A DNA stretch of 20,586 nucleotides from NCBI GenBank assembly GCA_002402245.1, contig NVVP01000005.1:12068-32653 (forward strand), in the 5' to 3' direction. This DNA is from Gammaproteobacteria bacterium (GTDB lineage: Bacteria > Pseudomonadota > Gammaproteobacteria > Nitrosococcales > Methylophagaceae). The notes under the pieces are model-generated. The model was given only the letters and a program-made list of their open reading frames with translations, ran no database searches and was not told the DNA's origin. The position numbers were made by a program, and so were the translations under genes. This document shows positions 8,266 to 16,195 of this stretch, in pieces. Within the stretch, counting starts at the first letter, position 1, and each line of letters starts with the position of its first letter.

Positions 8266-11200
8266 ATGAAAATTACTAAACTCTTTGCTATGAGTATATC
8301 TCGTAAAATGAGTGCGTTTGTGGTTGTTAGCGTGATGCTTATTTCTGTTCCTTCGCTATGGGTGTATTACGACTATACCAAAGAGCTATTTTTACAAAAG
8401 GAATTAGCTGCGCTAGAACACATTAGCCTGAAAACCATCAATAGAAAAAATGCAGAGAACGAGACTGATATTAGTGAGTATGCTAGCGCTTTATTAGCTT
8501 ATTCTAAGTATCAAGGCGTACAACATTTTTTATTAGATAAACACGGTAACGCTATTTTAGCGGGGCCATGGCAGCAAGCATTAGAAGACCATAGGGATAG
8601 CTTTTCTTTTTCTTCTGGAGATAAAGCATTATTAGCTATGTTGGATAAGCCGATCGAGGAAAAGTCCGAGTCAGTTAAACCCTTGACGATTAAAGATATT
8701 CATTATCATGGTGTAGCCGTCGCTATTGCGCCAATGGGTGCGCGTTATTATAAATTGGTACCAACAGATAATGTGTTAGCACCCTTAAAACAAAAGTTTG
8801 TTCAGGTTTCTTTATATGGCTTTATCGCGTTATCTTTACTTGCTTTTATTATTAAGGTAATAACTCAACGCTGGGTAGTCTCACCCTTAGTTCAAATTGC
8901 CTCTCGTATTAGAGCCTATCGACATAGTGATACCTTGCCTGACTTGATTTTAACTAATAATGATGAAATTTCACTGCTTAATGATGCATTAAGCGAAATG
9001 CACCATGAACTAACCAGAGACAGTCAGCAGCTTTTAGATTCTGAGCGTCGTTATCGGCAAGTAGTCACTAATATTAGTGAAGCAATTGTTCAAGTGGATG
9101 TAGATAAAAACTGGTTATTTCTCAGTCCTGTGTGGAAAAAACTATCTGGTTATGACTTGCATTATTCTTTGAATCGACAAATGGCAGATTTCTTTCATCC
9201 TGCCGATCAAGTTTATATTAAGGAAGTAGTCAGTTTATTGCTCGATAATAAAATGAAGACTTGGAGTGGAAAGCTTCGCCTTAAGCGCAATGATAAACGC
9301 AATATTTGGGTCAAATTATCATTACATGGCAGTAAAGATAAACACGGTATGACACTAAACGGTACCTTGGAAGATATTCATTTTAATCATATTTCTCAGT
9401 CGATTAATACGCTAATCAGAGAGTCTGAGCAAAAAGTAATGAGTTCAAATTGCTCAGTGACTACGGTACTTGAGTTTGTTACTCAGCGCATATCTACTAT
9501 TTTAGATCTGCCGCTTGTGTGGGTGAAAATATGTGAAGACAATCAAAGTCAGATTTTAAGTTATGCCGGTGAAGTAGCTGACTTTTTATTTGATGGCGAT
9601 AAAACCTGGTCCGGTTTACATAGTGCTAATGGTCCTGTGATGGAGGCTATTAAGGACCATATTGTCATTAGAGCAACAAGTCTGGATACGTTAGATTCTG
9701 ACTGGGCCCAGCGACTTGAGCATGATGATATAAAGGATAGTTTGTTTGTACCTTTTTATCTGGCAGGAGGCAAGACGCATGCAATTATTGGTTTACACAG
9801 CGATGATGCTAATGTGTTTGAACAGAAACTTAAAAAAATCATGGCTGAGTTTGCCTCAGCACTTCGCCTTGTTTGCCAAATGGCCGAAGACCAACACCTA
9901 ATCAGATTACATCAGGCTGCAGTTGAAAAAACAGCTAATGCAATAATGATTACTGATTTTCACGGTAGGATTGAGTGGGTTAATCAGGCCTTTACTAAAC
10001 AAACCTTATACCATTCAGATGAAGTATTAGGCCACACACCGCTGTTATTAAATTCAGATAGTAAAGAAGCCCGCTATAGCCTTGAGGATATGTGGGCGAC
10101 AATTAAGCAAGGGGAAGTATGGAGTGGTGAGTTAGTTAATCGCCGTAAAGATGGTCGGTTAATTACTGTTTACCAAACCATAACTCCATTAATCAATGAT
10201 TTAGGCGATATATCTCATTATGTTTCTGTTTCAGAGGATGTGACGGAACGTAAAGAAAATCAGCAAAAAATTAACTTTATGGCGACTCATGATGAGTTAA
10301 CCTTGTTACCGAATCGCAATCTGCTTAATGACCGTTTAAAACAAGCGATCACCCAAGCTCAGCGTCACAATACCAAAATGGCGGTATTATTCATTGATAT
10401 TGACCATTTCAAATATATTAATGATTCACTTGGCCATCAAGTAGGTGATGAGTTACTTAAAGTGCTTTCAGAACGACTGGCTTCAGTGTTAAGACAAGGC
10501 GATACTGTGGCTCGATTTGGTGGTGATGAGTTTGTTATTGTCTTACCTGAAATTGAGTTTGATAACGATATTAAAGTTATTTCTAATAATTTATTAAAAG
10601 AAATACAGCGACCTTACGATATTGAAGGTCATGAGCTATTGATTACTGGAAGTATCGGGATCAGTCTCTACCCTGATGATGCGAATGATGCTGAACACTT
10701 AATTCAACATGCTGATTCAGCGATGTATTTGGCTAAGCAGCAGGGCAGGAATAATAGCCAATTTTATACCCCTGAAATTAATGAAAAAGTGATGCGCCGC
10801 TTGACCTTAGAAAAAGCACTACGTCAGGCAGTAAAATTAAAACAGTTTGTATTATATTATCAGCCTAAGGTTGATCTTTTAAGCAATAAAATAACTGGGG
10901 TTGAAGCTTTAATTCGTTGGCAACACCCTGAGCTTGGCTTGGTTTCACCTGCTGAATTTATTCCATTAGCTGAAGAAACGGGCGTTATTATTGAATTAGG
11001 TGACTGGGTCATATTAGAAGCTTGTACACAAATGAAAAAATGGCAAGATATTCACCCTGAGCTAAATAATATGTCTATTAATGTGTCGGCACGTCAATTC
11101 TGGCAAGCGGATTTTAAAGACCAAGTAGCCTCTATTTTTGCTGAAACTCAAGTAAGGTGTGACTCGATTGAGTTAGAGTTAACCGAAAGTGTGGTGATGG

Positions 11201-11562
11201 ATGATGTCGATACAGCAATAACTACTATGAAGTCGCTTAAGAAGTTAGGCTTATCATTGAGTCTAGATGACTTTGGCACGGGCTATTCGAGCTTGAGTTA
11301 TTTACAACGCTTCCCTGTTGATGTACTTAAGATTGATAGATCGTTTGTTTCTGAGCTAAAAACAGCTAAATCGAATTCTTCTATTATTCGTTCAATTATT
11401 GCTTTGGCAAATAACTTTGGTTTAAAAGTGGTCGGCGAAGGAATTGAACAAGCTTTTCAGCAACAAATATTGACAGAATTAGGCTGTGATTATGGTCAAG
11501 GTTATTACTTTTCACGGCCAGTGAATGCTGAACAACTGAGTAAACTGTTAACGGCTGATTAA
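8266..11562 (+). CDS. Membrane-bound PAS-GGDEF-EAL cyclic-di-GMP enzyme
   Basis: A large inner-membrane signalling protein that probably makes and/or degrades cyclic di-GMP. Order (1098 residues from ATG 8266): transmembrane helix about 15-34; extracytoplasmic sensor region about 35-178; second helix about 180-200; HAMP 201-255; PAS about 259-375; a possible GAF-like region about 405-540; second PAS about 549-670; GGDEF domain with intact GGDEF at 752-756 and an inhibitory-site RxxD (RQGD) five residues before it; EAL domain with EAL at 880-882, ELTES, DDFGTGYSS from 1001, LKIDRSF and GEGIE. All main catalytic motifs of both domains look intact, so either activity is possible. The start could be TTG 8254 (four residues more), but the GGA five codons in suits ATG 8266 as ribosome binding site. 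The ligand is unknown. It is followed after 37 bases by a TolC-type gene, likely in the same transcript. Confidence 0.93.
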   Translation: MKITKLFAMSISRKMSAFVVVSVMLISVPSLWVYYDYTKELFLQKELAALEHISLKTINRKNAENETDISEYASALLAYSKYQGVQHFLLDKHGNAILAGPWQQALEDHRDSFSFSSGDKALLAMLDKPIEEKSESVKPLTIKDIHYHGVAVAIAPMGARYYKLVPTDNVLAPLKQKFVQVSLYGFIALSLLAFIIKVITQRWVVSPLVQIASRIRAYRHSDTLPDLILTNNDEISLLNDALSEMHHELTRDSQQLLDSERRYRQVVTNISEAIVQVDVDKNWLFLSPVWKKLSGYDLHYSLNRQMADFFHPADQVYIKEVVSLLLDNKMKTWSGKLRLKRNDKRNIWVKLSLHGSKDKHGMTLNGTLEDIHFNHISQSINTLIRESEQKVMSSNCSVTTVLEFVTQRISTILDLPLVWVKICEDNQSQILSYAGEVADFLFDGDKTWSGLHSANGPVMEAIKDHIVIRATSLDTLDSDWAQRLEHDDIKDSLFVPFYLAGGKTHAIIGLHSDDANVFEQKLKKIMAEFASALRLVCQMAEDQHLIRLHQAAVEKTANAIMITDFHGRIEWVNQAFTKQTLYHSDEVLGHTPLLLNSDSKEARYSLEDMWATIKQGEVWSGELVNRRKDGRLITVYQTITPLINDLGDISHYVSVSEDVTERKENQQKINFMATHDELTLLPNRNLLNDRLKQAITQAQRHNTKMAVLFIDIDHFKYINDSLGHQVGDELLKVLSERLASVLRQGDTVARFGGDEFVIVLPEIEFDNDIKVISNNLLKEIQRPYDIEGHELLITGSIGISLYPDDANDAEHLIQHADSAMYLAKQQGRNNSQFYTPEINEKVMRRLTLEKALRQAVKLKQFVLYYQPKVDLLSNKITGVEALIRWQHPELGLVSPAEFIPLAEETGVIIELGDWVILEACTQMKKWQDIHPELNNMSINVSARQFWQADFKDQVASIFAETQVRCDSIELELTESVVMDDVDTAITTMKSLKKLGLSLSLDDFGTGYSSLSYLQRFPVDVLKIDRSFVSELKTAKSNSSIIRSIIALANNFGLKVVGEGIEQAFQQQILTELGCDYGQGYYFSRPVNAEQLSKLLTAD

Positions 11563-11599
11563 TTTATAATTTAGGCTTGGTAAACAAGGTAATGTATTA

Positions 11600-12829
11600 A
11601 TGTTATTTCGATTTGTGTGTTGTTCCGTATTGCTAGTATTGGCTCAGAGTAGTTTAGCTGAAACGCCATTAGGATTAAATTATTCTAAACAAGTGACGCT
11701 ATCGACATTAACGCAAACAATTTATGATTCAGCATTTGAGCAACAGCATAAGCACACTAGCCAGCAGCATATTAATGCCTATTCTAGCCGCGCCAATGCA
11801 CTTTTTTCTGATGCAGCTACCGTTACCCTAAATCATCAAAATGATGTGCTAGGCAGTGATGATGGTTTGCAAGAGTGGGAAGCAAGCATTGCCGCTCCTT
11901 TATGGTTATCAGGACAGCAGCAGCAGCAGCTGAATCTATCTGATTCAATGAAGGCAGGGTTAATAGCCTATCAGGATAAAATCAGGTTAGACGCCTCTGA
12001 TCAAGTTCGACAATTGGTTTGGGATATTGAATTAAAAAAAGTGACCACTGAACATGCGAGAAAAAACTGGCAAACAGCACAGGCACTTGAAAGTGATGTG
12101 GCACGAAGAGTAAAAGGGGGCGAATTAGCCGGCACTGAAGGCTTGTTGGCAACCACGCATAAACTTGAAATGCACAGTATTTATTTGGCAGCACACTCAG
12201 CGCTGAATAACTCGTTAAATCACTATCAATTGATAAGTGAAAACAGTGAATTACCTTTTGATTATGAAGAAGAATTATCAGAACAGCTAATGATTGGGGC
12301 GCATCATCCATTATTAGCGATGCTTGATCAACAAATCGAAACATTAAGAACACAGCAAAGATTAGCAGGCTATGAGCATTCAACTAATCCGAATTTATCT
12401 GTAGGTATTCGTCGTGAGCGGGATGAGCGTGCAGAGAAATTTAATACCAGTGTGGGAGTAGGAATAAGCTTTGCTCTAGGGGGCGAGGTATATCGTCAAC
12501 CTGCCATTACTGAGGCAGCAAAGGCATTAACATCAGCTCAAATTATGCGCCAACACGTTGAAAGAGATCTGATGATAAAACTGGAATCATCTCGTTATAG
12601 CCTTGCAAGTAAACAGCAGCAATTAAGCGTGATAGGGCAGCAGCAGAAAACAACACAACAATACTTAAGCTTGCAGCAACGTGCATTTGAATTAGGCGAA
12701 ATTAACCTAATGACGGTTTTACAGAGTCAAACAACGGCGAGAAAATCTAGTTATCATAAACAGCGATTACAGGTAGAAATTGGTCAGCAAACAGCCATAA
12801 TAAATCAGCTATTAGGTGTTGTTTTATAA
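11600..12829 (+). CDS. TolC family outer membrane protein
   Basis: A 409-residue exported protein with signal peptide (likely cleavage after QSSLA, residue 20) and no lipobox cysteine at the cleavage site. The mature part has the long, heptad-rich helices of the outer membrane efflux (OEP) fold, including the C-terminal segment SLQQRAFELGEINLMTVLQSQTTARKSSYHKQRLQ that is characteristic of TolC/CusC-like proteins, and a central GVGISFALGGEVYRQPAI strand. Such proteins form trimeric outer membrane ducts for RND pumps or type I secretion. No membrane fusion protein or pump gene lies beside it, so its partner must be elsewhere. It follows the GGDEF-EAL gene by 37 bases with AAGGT at 11586-11590 as ribosome binding site, and converges on the DUF1415 gene with 25 bases between stops and no visible terminator. 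A run of CAG codons encodes QQQQQ near residue 107. Confidence 0.85.
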   Translation: MLFRFVCCSVLLVLAQSSLAETPLGLNYSKQVTLSTLTQTIYDSAFEQQHKHTSQQHINAYSSRANALFSDAATVTLNHQNDVLGSDDGLQEWEASIAAPLWLSGQQQQQLNLSDSMKAGLIAYQDKIRLDASDQVRQLVWDIELKKVTTEHARKNWQTAQALESDVARRVKGGELAGTEGLLATTHKLEMHSIYLAAHSALNNSLNHYQLISENSELPFDYEEELSEQLMIGAHHPLLAMLDQQIETLRTQQRLAGYEHSTNPNLSVGIRRERDERAEKFNTSVGVGISFALGGEVYRQPAITEAAKALTSAQIMRQHVERDLMIKLESSRYSLASKQQQLSVIGQQQKTTQQYLSLQQRAFELGEINLMTVLQSQTTARKSSYHKQRLQVEIGQQTAIINQLLGVVL

Positions 12830-12854
12830 AGGACAAATGCCGATTTAATTATTG

Positions 12855-13415
12855 CTAGCTCAGTTTTAAATAAGGAAATAGTTTCTTTATTTTATCAATT
12901 GATAAGCTAGCCATTGCTTTTATATTACGTTTGAATATTTCATCAGGTGAAGCCATATTAGCTAATGCTTTTTCCATACTCTCTTCACGCAGAAGATGTA
13001 ATAAGGGAAAGGGTGAACGGTTAGTTAAGTTCTCACTATCATCGGGATGCGTGTCAGCAAAACAATAGTCGGGATGAAAGCTGGCTACTTGAAAAAGGCC
13101 ATCCCATTTATTGTGATAAATCACATCATCCACTAGATCTAGAAATTGGTTGTACTGTTCAAAATCAGCCAGCATAGCGGGAACAATTATGATTGTTGTT
13201 TCAATTTCTTTAGCAGGCGTTGATTCTAGTAAACGTATTTCTTGATCAAACTCAGTCAGTAAATCAACATCAGTTGATGACGTGCTCAAAACAAACCTAA
13301 TCTGCCCTTTAGATCTAGGTTTAGAAGCAAAAGGGCAGAGGTTTAAACCAATAACAACCTCGTCGAGCCACTGCTCGACGAGTACTTGCTCGACGAGTAC
13401 TTGCTCATTAGTCAT
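12855..13415 (-). CDS. DUF1415 family protein
   Basis: A 186-residue cytoplasmic protein of the DUF1415 family, whose biochemical role is unknown. Conserved family features are GLNLCPFA (residues 23-30, C27), FHPDYCFA (113-120) and NRSPFPLLHLLRE (132-144); the clustering of C, H and D residues is suggestive of a metal or catalytic site, which is inference. Its ATG overlaps the stop of the upstream envelope-protein gene by one base (TAATG), so translation is probably coupled, and both follow selO. The first 15 codons contain a 15-bp tandem duplication encoding repeated EQVLV and a hairpin, so the extreme N-terminus is unusual and the conserved protein begins near EQWLDEVV. No signal peptide or membrane segment is present. 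Confidence 0.9.
   Translation of the reverse strand: MTNEQVLVEQVLVEQWLDEVVIGLNLCPFASKPRSKGQIRFVLSTSSTDVDLLTEFDQEIRLLESTPAKEIETTIIIVPAMLADFEQYNQFLDLVDDVIYHNKWDGLFQVASFHPDYCFADTHPDDSENLTNRSPFPLLHLLREESMEKALANMASPDEIFKRNIKAMASLSIDKIKKLFPYLKLS
13359..13406 (-). repeat. 15-bp tandem repeat plus inverted repeat at the 5' end of the DUF1415 gene
   Basis: Plus-strand 13377-13391 and 13392-13406 are identical 15-mers (GACGAGTACTTGCTC), followed toward lower coordinates by a diverged third copy at 13362-13376 (10 of 15 matches). In the protein they give EQVLV-EQVLV-EQWLD. Overlapping this is a perfect 10-bp inverted repeat: CTCGTCGAGC at 13359-13368 pairs with GCTCGACGAG at 13373-13382, loop CACT. The same right arm recurs at 13388-13397, so two alternative hairpins are possible in codons 7-19 of the mRNA. 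The structure could form by replication slippage and could affect early translation. Confidence 0.85.
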
Positions 13416-14416
13416 TAATTAGCTTTAACAACTGGCGTTGCAATATCAAGCAGTTCAATAGCTTTTGATTTACCCATGAACATCACCATCATGAGATCTT
13501 CACCTGTAATAGGGCGAGTTGGGCTAAGAGTAAGTTGTAGTTTTTCAGGTTTATTAACAAAGTTAATTAATTCATCAATGCTAGGTAAAATTATTGATGT
13601 TAATACTTTTGTTTCTAACTCTTCACGGCCCTCTTCAAGTTCAGAGGTAACTTGACCTTGAGTGCTTTCTAACTCAGCTAGTAACTGCTTAGTTAATTCA
13701 GCCTTAGTTTGGCCCGTTTCTTTGATTGCTGCAGCGAATACATTATCTACAACACCGGTATTGTTAAATTGGATAGACAGTGCATTAAGTGTAATATCAC
13801 CTAAAGATTTACCTGCATTTTCATTATTTCCATCAGTTTCTAACTCAGCAATCCACGCCATATTACCCAAGGTAATCTCAGTATTTAAAGAGAAGTTATT
13901 AACCACTGTTTCTGTGCTTGAAATAGACAGGTCTCCAGACTCTTCATCTAGCTGATAAGAGAATTTAGATGAAAATTCAATTTTCTCACCCAATATTTCG
14001 ACAAAAGGCTTCATGTCTCTATCATTTTCTACCATTGATGGTTTCAAATACACTGATGCATTATCTATCGATAAACACAGTTTGGTTGGCACTTTTTCAT
14101 AATCTTGATTTAGCTCACTTAGTGAAAACCCTGCTACTTTAATAGTACCAATATTAATATCTGCTTCGGTATCTGACCCTTTAATTACGAAGTCAGAAAT
14201 AGTCAGGCTGCGAAATAGAGGGGAAGCATCAACGCTGCCATAACTTACGTTAGCACCTTTAGATGTAGCTTCTGCAACGAATTTTTCGACGGCTTGTTGG
14301 GCGCGTGTATCTGCTTTCGTATCTACGTAATAATAACCGCCACCTAGCGCAATAGCGGCAATAGTTGATAGGGTTAGAAAAGAGACTCCACCGTGTTGTT
14401 TTTGATGCGTTTTCAC
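13415..14416 (-). CDS. Membrane-anchored envelope protein of unknown function
   Basis: I do not recognise a firm family. The 333-residue protein has a basic N-terminus, one hydrophobic segment at about residues 11-30 (VSFLTLSTIAAIALGGGYYY) that looks like an uncleaved signal anchor, and a long acidic extracytoplasmic part. The region after the anchor (ANVSYGSVDASPLFRSLTISDFVIKG) and the C-terminal KLQLTLSPTRPITGEDLM resemble the beta-strand patterns of the DUF945/YdgA and AsmA-like envelope proteins, a tentative likeness. A helical, Glu-rich stretch (about 235-265) sits between them. It starts 37 bases after selO and ends overlapping the DUF1415 start by one base (TAATG), so it is the middle gene of a three-gene leftward unit. 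Confidence 0.8.
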   Translation of the reverse strand: MKTHQKQHGGVSFLTLSTIAAIALGGGYYYVDTKADTRAQQAVEKFVAEATSKGANVSYGSVDASPLFRSLTISDFVIKGSDTEADINIGTIKVAGFSLSELNQDYEKVPTKLCLSIDNASVYLKPSMVENDRDMKPFVEILGEKIEFSSKFSYQLDEESGDLSISSTETVVNNFSLNTEITLGNMAWIAELETDGNNENAGKSLGDITLNALSIQFNNTGVVDNVFAAAIKETGQTKAELTKQLLAELESTQGQVTSELEEGREELETKVLTSIILPSIDELINFVNKPEKLQLTLSPTRPITGEDLMMVMFMGKSKAIELLDIATPVVKAN

Positions 14417-14453
14417 ATTTTATCCTTAATTTGTTTTTATTATTTAGCGTGAT

Positions 14454-16040
14454 TTACGAGCTACAAGATAACATAGAACACCCAGGTCGATCTCGTGCCC
14501 AATCAGGCCGTTTTGTAGCATACGTCTCATTCTCAGCTTGTTCATCGTAAGGGTGACGCAGTAATTCTAATAAGGTATTCACTAAAGAAAAGTCACCTTT
14601 TTCTGCATCATCAATAGCCAGTTGGGCCAAGTAGTTCCTTAGGACATATTTAGGGTTCACTTTGTTCATATTTTCTTTTCGAGTGTCATTTGAGCTGCCT
14701 TCAGAAAGCACTACTTGTTGATATTGACGTAGCCAAAGGTAGAGTTGTTGTTTATCTTCTGAGCTCAATGCCTCAGGTGAGTAATAAGCCTCCATCAAGG
14801 GGGCAAACAACTGTGCATCATTTAACGTATCATTTTCAATATCTACATTGGCTAAACGTCGATAAAAAATAGTCATATCGGTTTCAGCTAATTGCAATAA
14901 TGAATCTAAGCCTTGATAAAGCTCATGGTTATAATCAATTAAACCGAGCTTAGCTGCGCGCATAGCAGATATTTTTTGGTTGTAATTAGGTACATAGTCA
15001 CTGAGGATTTTACGTAAGGGAGCGGCCTGTTCAATTAGAGGATATAAAGCATTGGCTAATTGAGCCAAATTCCATTGGGCAATACTCGCCTGATTAGCAA
15101 AACGATAACGACGACCACTGGCATCAGTGGTATTAGGAGTCCAAGTAGGATCGTAGTCTTCTAGCCAGCCATAAGGGCCATAATCAATGGTGAGCCCAAG
15201 GATAGACATATTATCGGTATTCATCACACCATGAACAAAGCCAACACGCATCCAATCAACCACCATATTAATAGTACGATCAGATATTTCAGCAAACCAC
15301 TTTAGGTAGACCTCAACCGAGGGTTCTCCTAAATGAGAAAAGTGAGTCTTAATAGTAAAGTCCACCAGCGTTTTTAATGAGTCGATATCGCCTCTAGCAG
15401 AAAAAAGTTCAAAACTACCAAAGCGCAAAAAAGAAGGGGCGACACGACACACAATCGCGCCAGGTTCTTTTTGTGGGCGGCCATCGTAAAACATATCTCG
15501 CACTACATCTTCACCCGTTGTAACTAAGCTTAATGCACGTGTAGTCGGCACACCAAGGTGATGCATTGCTTCACTACATAGAAATTCACGCACAGAGGAG
15601 CGTAATACGGCTAAACCATCAGCAGTACGGGAGTAGGGCGTTGCACCGGCGCCTTTGAGTTGTAAGGTTAGATGTTCACTTGATGGGGTGAATACTTCGC
15701 CTAAATTAATAGCTCGGCCATCACCTAATTGGCCGGCCCAATTACCAAATTGGTGGCCACCATAACATTGGGCATAAGGCTTCATACCAGGGAGTAATTG
15801 ATTTCCTGAAAAGACTTGGGTGAATGTTGCAGATGTACATTCTTCTATTGATATTCCCAGCTGCGTAGCGACTTCATGAGAATAAGAAACTAATGTTGGA
15901 TTAACTACATGTGTAGGTTCAACATAGGAATAGCACGCAGATAAAACGTGTCTTCGACTACTACCCGTAAGTGGATCGGCTGGTAAAGAAAGAAATTGGT
16001 TATCGAATTTTAATTGAGATAAAGCAGGTGTTGTAGTCAT
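14454..16040 (-). CDS. selO: Protein adenylyltransferase SelO (YdiU)
   Basis: A pseudokinase-fold enzyme that transfers AMP from ATP to Ser, Thr or Tyr of target proteins and is tied to oxidative-stress and redox control in E. coli. The 528-residue protein fits the long form of the family from the start (LKFDNQFLSLPADP) to the end. Landmarks: GGHQFGNWAGQLGDGRA (94-110), the nucleotide-binding lysine K129 in LKGAGATPYSR, E152 in the SSVREFL helix, the HGVMNTDNMSILGLTIDYGP block with catalytic-base-like D276 and metal ligands N277 and D286, and the C-terminal GCSMLSCSS. C526, third from the end, is where many eukaryotic SelO proteins carry selenocysteine; here it is Cys. First gene of a leftward unit with the envelope protein and DUF1415. 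No good Shine-Dalgarno is seen, and only a weak promoter (TTGTCT, 17 bases, TTAAAT) in the 155-base gap upstream. Confidence 0.97.
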   Translation of the reverse strand: MTTTPALSQLKFDNQFLSLPADPLTGSSRRHVLSACYSYVEPTHVVNPTLVSYSHEVATQLGISIEECTSATFTQVFSGNQLLPGMKPYAQCYGGHQFGNWAGQLGDGRAINLGEVFTPSSEHLTLQLKGAGATPYSRTADGLAVLRSSVREFLCSEAMHHLGVPTTRALSLVTTGEDVVRDMFYDGRPQKEPGAIVCRVAPSFLRFGSFELFSARGDIDSLKTLVDFTIKTHFSHLGEPSVEVYLKWFAEISDRTINMVVDWMRVGFVHGVMNTDNMSILGLTIDYGPYGWLEDYDPTWTPNTTDASGRRYRFANQASIAQWNLAQLANALYPLIEQAAPLRKILSDYVPNYNQKISAMRAAKLGLIDYNHELYQGLDSLLQLAETDMTIFYRRLANVDIENDTLNDAQLFAPLMEAYYSPEALSSEDKQQLYLWLRQYQQVVLSEGSSNDTRKENMNKVNPKYVLRNYLAQLAIDDAEKGDFSLVNTLLELLRHPYDEQAENETYATKRPDWARDRPGCSMLSCSS

Positions 16041-16088
16041 AATTGTTTAATTTAATTAGATATATGATTTAATATTACCGAGTTAATC

Positions 16089-16118
16089 GAGACAAGAAAA
16101 CCACATATTTAGTATAGT
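16089..16118 (+). promoter_or_regulatory. Possible sigma70 promoter of the TPR-oxygenase gene
   Basis: GAGACA at 16089-16094 (4 of 6 to the -35 consensus), an 18-base spacer and TATAGT at 16113-16118 (5 of 6 to the -10 consensus). Transcription would start near 16125, leaving a leader of about 70 bases before ATG 16196. The gap is shared with the divergent selO gene. Weak evidence, from sequence alone. Confidence 0.35.
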
Positions 16119-16195
16119 TATCGCACTTTAAGTAATCTCTACTTATTTAGAAGAGGATAAATAGAGTGGTTTATGACAGTAATTAAGGTATAAAA

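Noticed and set aside
11924..11941. CAG triplet run in the TolC-type gene as a phase-variable repeat
   Set aside because: Only about five repeats, and triplet changes would keep the frame; more likely a plain Q-rich stretch.
11982..12383. 133-codon minus-strand frame
   Set aside because: It is antisense to the TolC-type gene, which has a signal peptide and family features; the antisense product has none.
16173..16193. Six-codon leader frame (MTVIKV) before the TPR-oxygenase gene
   Set aside because: Too short to judge, with no regulatory codon pattern or attenuator hairpin.
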